From assembly GCA_937902995.1 (NCBI GenBank), contig CALEKY010000050.1, positions 1 to 25,382 on the forward strand: a stretch of DNA of 25,382 nucleotides. The letters are read 5' to 3'. Under the pieces are notes generated by a model that was given only the letters and a program-made list of their open reading frames with translations, was not told where the DNA came from and did not search any database. The position numbers were made by a program, and so were the translations under genes. The number at the start of each line of letters is the position of its first letter. Within the stretch, counting starts at the first letter, position 1. Source of the DNA: an uncultured Sinobacteraceae bacterium. Its GTDB lineage: Bacteria > Pseudomonadota > Gammaproteobacteria > Steroidobacterales > Steroidobacteraceae. Shown piece by piece: positions 22,535 through 25,382 of this stretch.

Positions 22535-25147
22535 ATGCAAGAACGATACGATCCTGCGACCGTCGAAACGCAGGCGCAGGCTTTCTGGGAAGAGACTCGG
22601 GCTTTCGAGGCCAAGGAGGACCCGAGCCGGCCGAAGTACTACTGCTTGTCGATGTTTCCGTACCCGAGCGGACGGCTGCACATGGGCCATGTCCGCAATT
22701 ACACCATCGGGGACGTGATCTCCAGGTTCATGCGGATGAACGGCCACAGCGTGCTGCAGCCGATGGGCTGGGACGCGTTCGGTCTGCCGGCCGAGAACGC
22801 CGCAATGGCGAACGGCGTGCCGCCGGCGAAATGGACCTACGACAACATCGCTTATATGAAGCGCCAGCTTCAGTCGCTCGGCTTTGCGATCGACTGGACG
22901 CGCGAGGTCACGACCTGCAAGCCGGAGTACTACCGCTGGAATCAATGGCTGTTCCTGCGCATGCTCGAACGCGGCATCGCTTACAAGAAGACGGGCGTCG
23001 TCAATTGGGACCCCGTCGATCAAACGGTGCTCGCCAACGAACAGGTGATCGACGGACGCGGTTGGCGCACCGGAGCGCTCATCGAGAAACGCGAAATTCC
23101 GATGTACTACCTGCGCATCACGGACCAAGCGCAGGAGCTGCTCGATGCGTTGAACGAGTTGCCGGGATGGCCCGAACGCGTGCGCACGATGCAGGCGAAC
23201 TGGATCGGCAAGAGTGAAGGTGTCCGCATCGGCTTTCCTTACGAGCTCAACGGCGAACGGCACGTACTGAACGTATTCACGACCCGCGCCGATACGGTGA
23301 TGGGCGTGACGTTCTGTGCGGTCGCGGCGGAGCATCCGCTTGCGACGCACGCAGCCAAGAACAATCCGGAGCTCGCAGCGTTCATCGAAGAGTGCAAGCG
23401 CGGCACGGCCATGGAAGCCGAGATCGCGCTCATGGAAAAGAAAGGCATGCCGACGGGCTTGTTCGTCGAGCATCCGTTGTCGGGCGAGAAGATTCCTGTA
23501 TGGGTCGGCAACTACGTGCTCATGACATACGGCGAGGGCGCCGTCATGGGCGTTCCGGCGCACGACGAGCGCGATTTTTATTTCGCGAAGAAGTATGGGT
23601 TGCCGATCAAGTTCGTCATTCGACCGCTGGAGAATGAGGGCCCAGTGCCCGACAGCCCTGAGGACTGGCGTCCCGAGTTCGGCGAATACGGTGTCTGCAT
23701 CAACTCCGGCAAGTACGACGGCCTGACGTATCAGCAAGCGGTCGATGCCGTGGCGGCAGATCTCAAGGCCAAGAATCTCGGCGACAAGCAAGTGCAATGG
23801 CGGTTGCGGGATTGGGGTATTTCCAGGCAGCGTTATTGGGGTTGTCCGATTCCGCTCATTCATTGCGCATCGTGCGGCGATGTGCCGGTGCCCGACGAGG
23901 ATCTGCCGGTGATTCTTCCTGAAGGCCTCGTGCCGGATGGGAGCGGCAATCCGCTGGCGAAACTCGAATCGTTCGTCAAATGCACGTGTCCGAAATGCGG
24001 CGCGCCTGCACGCCGCGAAACGGACACGATGGACACTTTCGTCGATTCGTCCTGGTATTTCGTGCGGTACGCCTGTCCGGACAACGACAAGGCGATGAGC
24101 GACGAACGTGCGAACTACTGGTTGCCGGTCGATCAGTACATCGGCGGTATCGAGCACGCCATTCTCCATCTGCTGTATTCGCGATTCTGGACGCGCGTGA
24201 TGAACGATCTCGGACTCGTCAACGTGCGCGAGCCGTTCAAGAACCTCCTGACGCAAGGCATGGTGCTGAACGAAGCGTTCTCGCGCACGACGGACGGCAA
24301 GCGCCGGTACTACTGGGCTCACGAGCTCGACATCCAGCGCGATGCACATCGTGTCGTGGTTTCGGCGACGGCCAAGGACGACGGACAACCGGTCGATTAC
24401 GAGGGCTGGACGACCATGTCCAAGTCCAAGAACAACGGCGTCGATCCGCAGCAGCTCGTGGCCGAGTACGGCGCGGATAGCGTGCGGCTGTTCATGATGT
24501 TCAAGTCGCCGCCGGAGGACACGCTCGAATGGTCGGATGACGGCGTCGAAGGTGCAGCTCGTTTCATGCGCCGCCTGTGGCGGGTGGTTTACGAGCACGT
24601 GCAGAAGAACGGCGCGCGGCCGACGGGCAGCAATCCGCCCGTTCCTGTGACCGACGCGCAGCGCGCGATGCGCCGGGCTGCTCATGCAACGCTCGCGAAA
24701 GTCACGGACGACATCGGTCGTCGTCGTACGTTCAACACCGCCATCGCGGCGGTGATGGAGCTCATGAACACGCTCTCGAAGTTCGACGATGCGTCCGAGC
24801 AGGGTCGGGCCATCGTGCAGGAGACGTTGGAGCTCATCGTGCTGATGCTCGCGCCGATCGTACCTCACGCCACACATGCGCTGTGGCAAGCGCTGGGTCA
24901 TTCAGATCCGCTGATCGATCATCCGTGGCCGAAACCGGATCCGGGCGCGCTCGTGCAGGACACGCTGGAAATCCCGGTGCAGATCAACGGCAAGGTGCGC
25001 GCGCGCGTCACCATTCCTGCCGATTCCGCCGATCAAGACGTGCTCAATGCCGCGCTCGCCGAGCCGAACGTCGCCAAGTGGATCGAAGGCAAGCCGCTGC
25101 GGATGTGGAAGTACGTGAAGGGCAAGTTGTTGACGATGGCGGTGTGA
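22535..25147 (+). CDS. leuS: Leucyl-tRNA synthetase
   Basis: This 870-residue class I aminoacyl-tRNA synthetase charges tRNA-Leu in the cytoplasm. The HIGH signature is HMGH (49-52). The editing domain CP1 holds the threonine-rich TRADTVMGVTF and GVPAHDERD. A zinc-binding insert has CASCGD and CTCPKCG. The KMSKS loop reads TMSKS (627-631), with Thr in place of the first Lys. The anticodon-binding domain and the C-terminal domain (VQINGKVRARVTIP) are complete. The ATG at 22535 is the homology start (QERYDPATVETQAQAFW); no ribosome binding site is clear, and a frame extension to 22310 runs through the repeat element and is not coding. The stop TGA (25145-25147) is directly followed by a gggaaaa array. 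Confidence 0.97.
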   Translation: MQERYDPATVETQAQAFWEETRAFEAKEDPSRPKYYCLSMFPYPSGRLHMGHVRNYTIGDVISRFMRMNGHSVLQPMGWDAFGLPAENAAMANGVPPAKWTYDNIAYMKRQLQSLGFAIDWTREVTTCKPEYYRWNQWLFLRMLERGIAYKKTGVVNWDPVDQTVLANEQVIDGRGWRTGALIEKREIPMYYLRITDQAQELLDALNELPGWPERVRTMQANWIGKSEGVRIGFPYELNGERHVLNVFTTRADTVMGVTFCAVAAEHPLATHAAKNNPELAAFIEECKRGTAMEAEIALMEKKGMPTGLFVEHPLSGEKIPVWVGNYVLMTYGEGAVMGVPAHDERDFYFAKKYGLPIKFVIRPLENEGPVPDSPEDWRPEFGEYGVCINSGKYDGLTYQQAVDAVAADLKAKNLGDKQVQWRLRDWGISRQRYWGCPIPLIHCASCGDVPVPDEDLPVILPEGLVPDGSGNPLAKLESFVKCTCPKCGAPARRETDTMDTFVDSSWYFVRYACPDNDKAMSDERANYWLPVDQYIGGIEHAILHLLYSRFWTRVMNDLGLVNVREPFKNLLTQGMVLNEAFSRTTDGKRRYYWAHELDIQRDAHRVVVSATAKDDGQPVDYEGWTTMSKSKNNGVDPQQLVAEYGADSVRLFMMFKSPPEDTLEWSDDGVEGAARFMRRLWRVVYEHVQKNGARPTGSNPPVPVTDAQRAMRRAAHATLAKVTDDIGRRRTFNTAIAAVMELMNTLSKFDDASEQGRAIVQETLELIVLMLAPIVPHATHALWQALGHSDPLIDHPWPKPDPGALVQDTLEIPVQINGKVRARVTIPADSADQDVLNAALAEPNVAKWIEGKPLRMWKYVKGKLLTMAV

Positions 25148-25203
25148 GGGGGGAAGAAGGGAAAAGGGAAAAGGGAAAGGGGAAAAGGGAAAGGGGAAGG
25201 GAA
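25148..25203. repeat. gggaaaa heptamer array after leuS
   Basis: GGG recurs with 7-base spacing at 25159, 25166, 25173, 25180, 25187 and 25194, with aaaa or aaag between, and degenerates at both ends. It starts immediately after the leuS stop and has the same orientation as the array at 6805-6890. Confidence 0.92.
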
Positions 25204-25224
25204 CCGGAACGACGCGTGAGTCAA

Positions 25225-25245
25225 TTGACAGTTGACGATTGACAA
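25225..25245. repeat. ttgacga heptamer triplet
   Basis: Units ttgacag (25225-25231), ttgacga (25232-25238) and ttgacaa (25239-25245) stand between the gggaaaa and aatcacg arrays. They form a fifth heptamer family, seen only here in the window. Confidence 0.7.
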
Positions 25246-25269
25246 CGGCGGTGGCCTGCTTGCATCACT

Positions 25270-25339
25270 AATCATTAATCACGAATCACGAATCACGAAT
25301 CACGAATCACGAATCACGAGTCACGAATCACGAGTCACG
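25270..25339. repeat. aatcacg heptamer array, ten units
   Basis: The array begins with aatcatt, then six aatcacg units, then alternating agtcacg, aatcacg and agtcacg, all in strict period 7. It matches the cacgaac family at 86-113 in a shifted register. It ends nine bases before an ATG at 25348. Confidence 0.95.
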
Positions 25340-25347
25340 AGGCTGGC

Positions 25348-25382
25348 ATGTCTTCTCTCGCTCTTCCCAACGTTCGCAATCT
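25348..25382 (+). CDS. Possible start of a gene cut by the window edge
   Basis: An ATG at 25348 opens a frame of 11 complete codons (MSSLALPNVRN) to the end of the window, with gagg at 25339-25342 as a possible ribosome binding site, partly made of the last heptamer unit. In gammaproteobacteria lptE often follows leuS, but these residues do not look like a lipoprotein signal. Too short to identify. Confidence 0.25.
   Translation, partial: MSSLALPNVRN

Noticed and set aside
24413..24430. Defective KMSKS loop in LeuRS (TMSKS)
   Set aside because: The catalytic MSKS core is intact and the first position varies among synthetases, so loss of function is not supported.
22442..24901. Antisense open frame of 819 codons opposite leuS
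   Set aside because: A shadow of leuS with Arg/His-rich composition and no recognisable motif.
25270..25339. CRISPR-like regular repeat
   Set aside because: Units are 7 bases with no spacers and no cas genes nearby; it is a simple tandem array.

Overview
The window comes from a high-GC bacterium. The gene set points to a polarly flagellated gammaproteobacterium, perhaps Xanthomonadales or Steroidobacteraceae-like: a FipA/DUF2802 protein, a FliK-like protein with a small FlhB C-terminal homologue, YheU, and a complete chemotaxis operon. Genus and species cannot be read from the sequence, and this placement is inference.

Layout. 1-226: heptamer repeats, then a 1-Cys peroxiredoxin (227-859). 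860-1340: a mostly empty stretch ending in a small ORF with a good ribosome binding site. 1399-5838: two minus-strand genes for exported redox enzymes, a thioredoxin/cytochrome c/copper monooxygenase fusion and a Tat-exported molybdopterin hydroxylase large subunit. They are separated by a composite repeat region. 5958-7270: an exported cyclophilin and YheU. 7401-8662: a PAS-domain gene broken by a frameshift. 8893-11003: flagellar accessory genes (fipA-like; flhB-like and fliK-like on the minus strand). 11252-19377: a sigma-28 promoter followed by STAS, cheY, cheA, mcp, cheW, cheR, cheD and cheB in one direction. 19534-22320: an HDOD protein and a response regulator/GAF/histidine kinase hybrid. 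22535-25147: leuS. 25148-25382: more heptamer arrays and possibly the start of one more gene.

How it works together. The che genes give a full excitation and adaptation circuit: receptor, CheW, CheA, CheY, methyltransferase CheR, methylesterase CheB and deamidase CheD. No cheZ or cheC is visible. The receptor ends in a CheR/CheB-tethering type pentapeptide. The promoter at 11252-11278 matches the FliA consensus closely and ties the operon to late flagellar gene expression.

The most unusual feature is a set of at least five unrelated 7-bp tandem repeat families (agagccc, cacgaat, gggaaaa, gctgaag/gctgtag, ttgacga). They occupy nearly every non-operonic gap and keep strict period 7. In several places they run into coding sequence and supply the last codons and the stop. 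They resemble in kind the short tandemly repeated heptanucleotides (STRR) of cyanobacteria. A second notable signal is a pair of mutually exclusive hairpins directly upstream of cheB.
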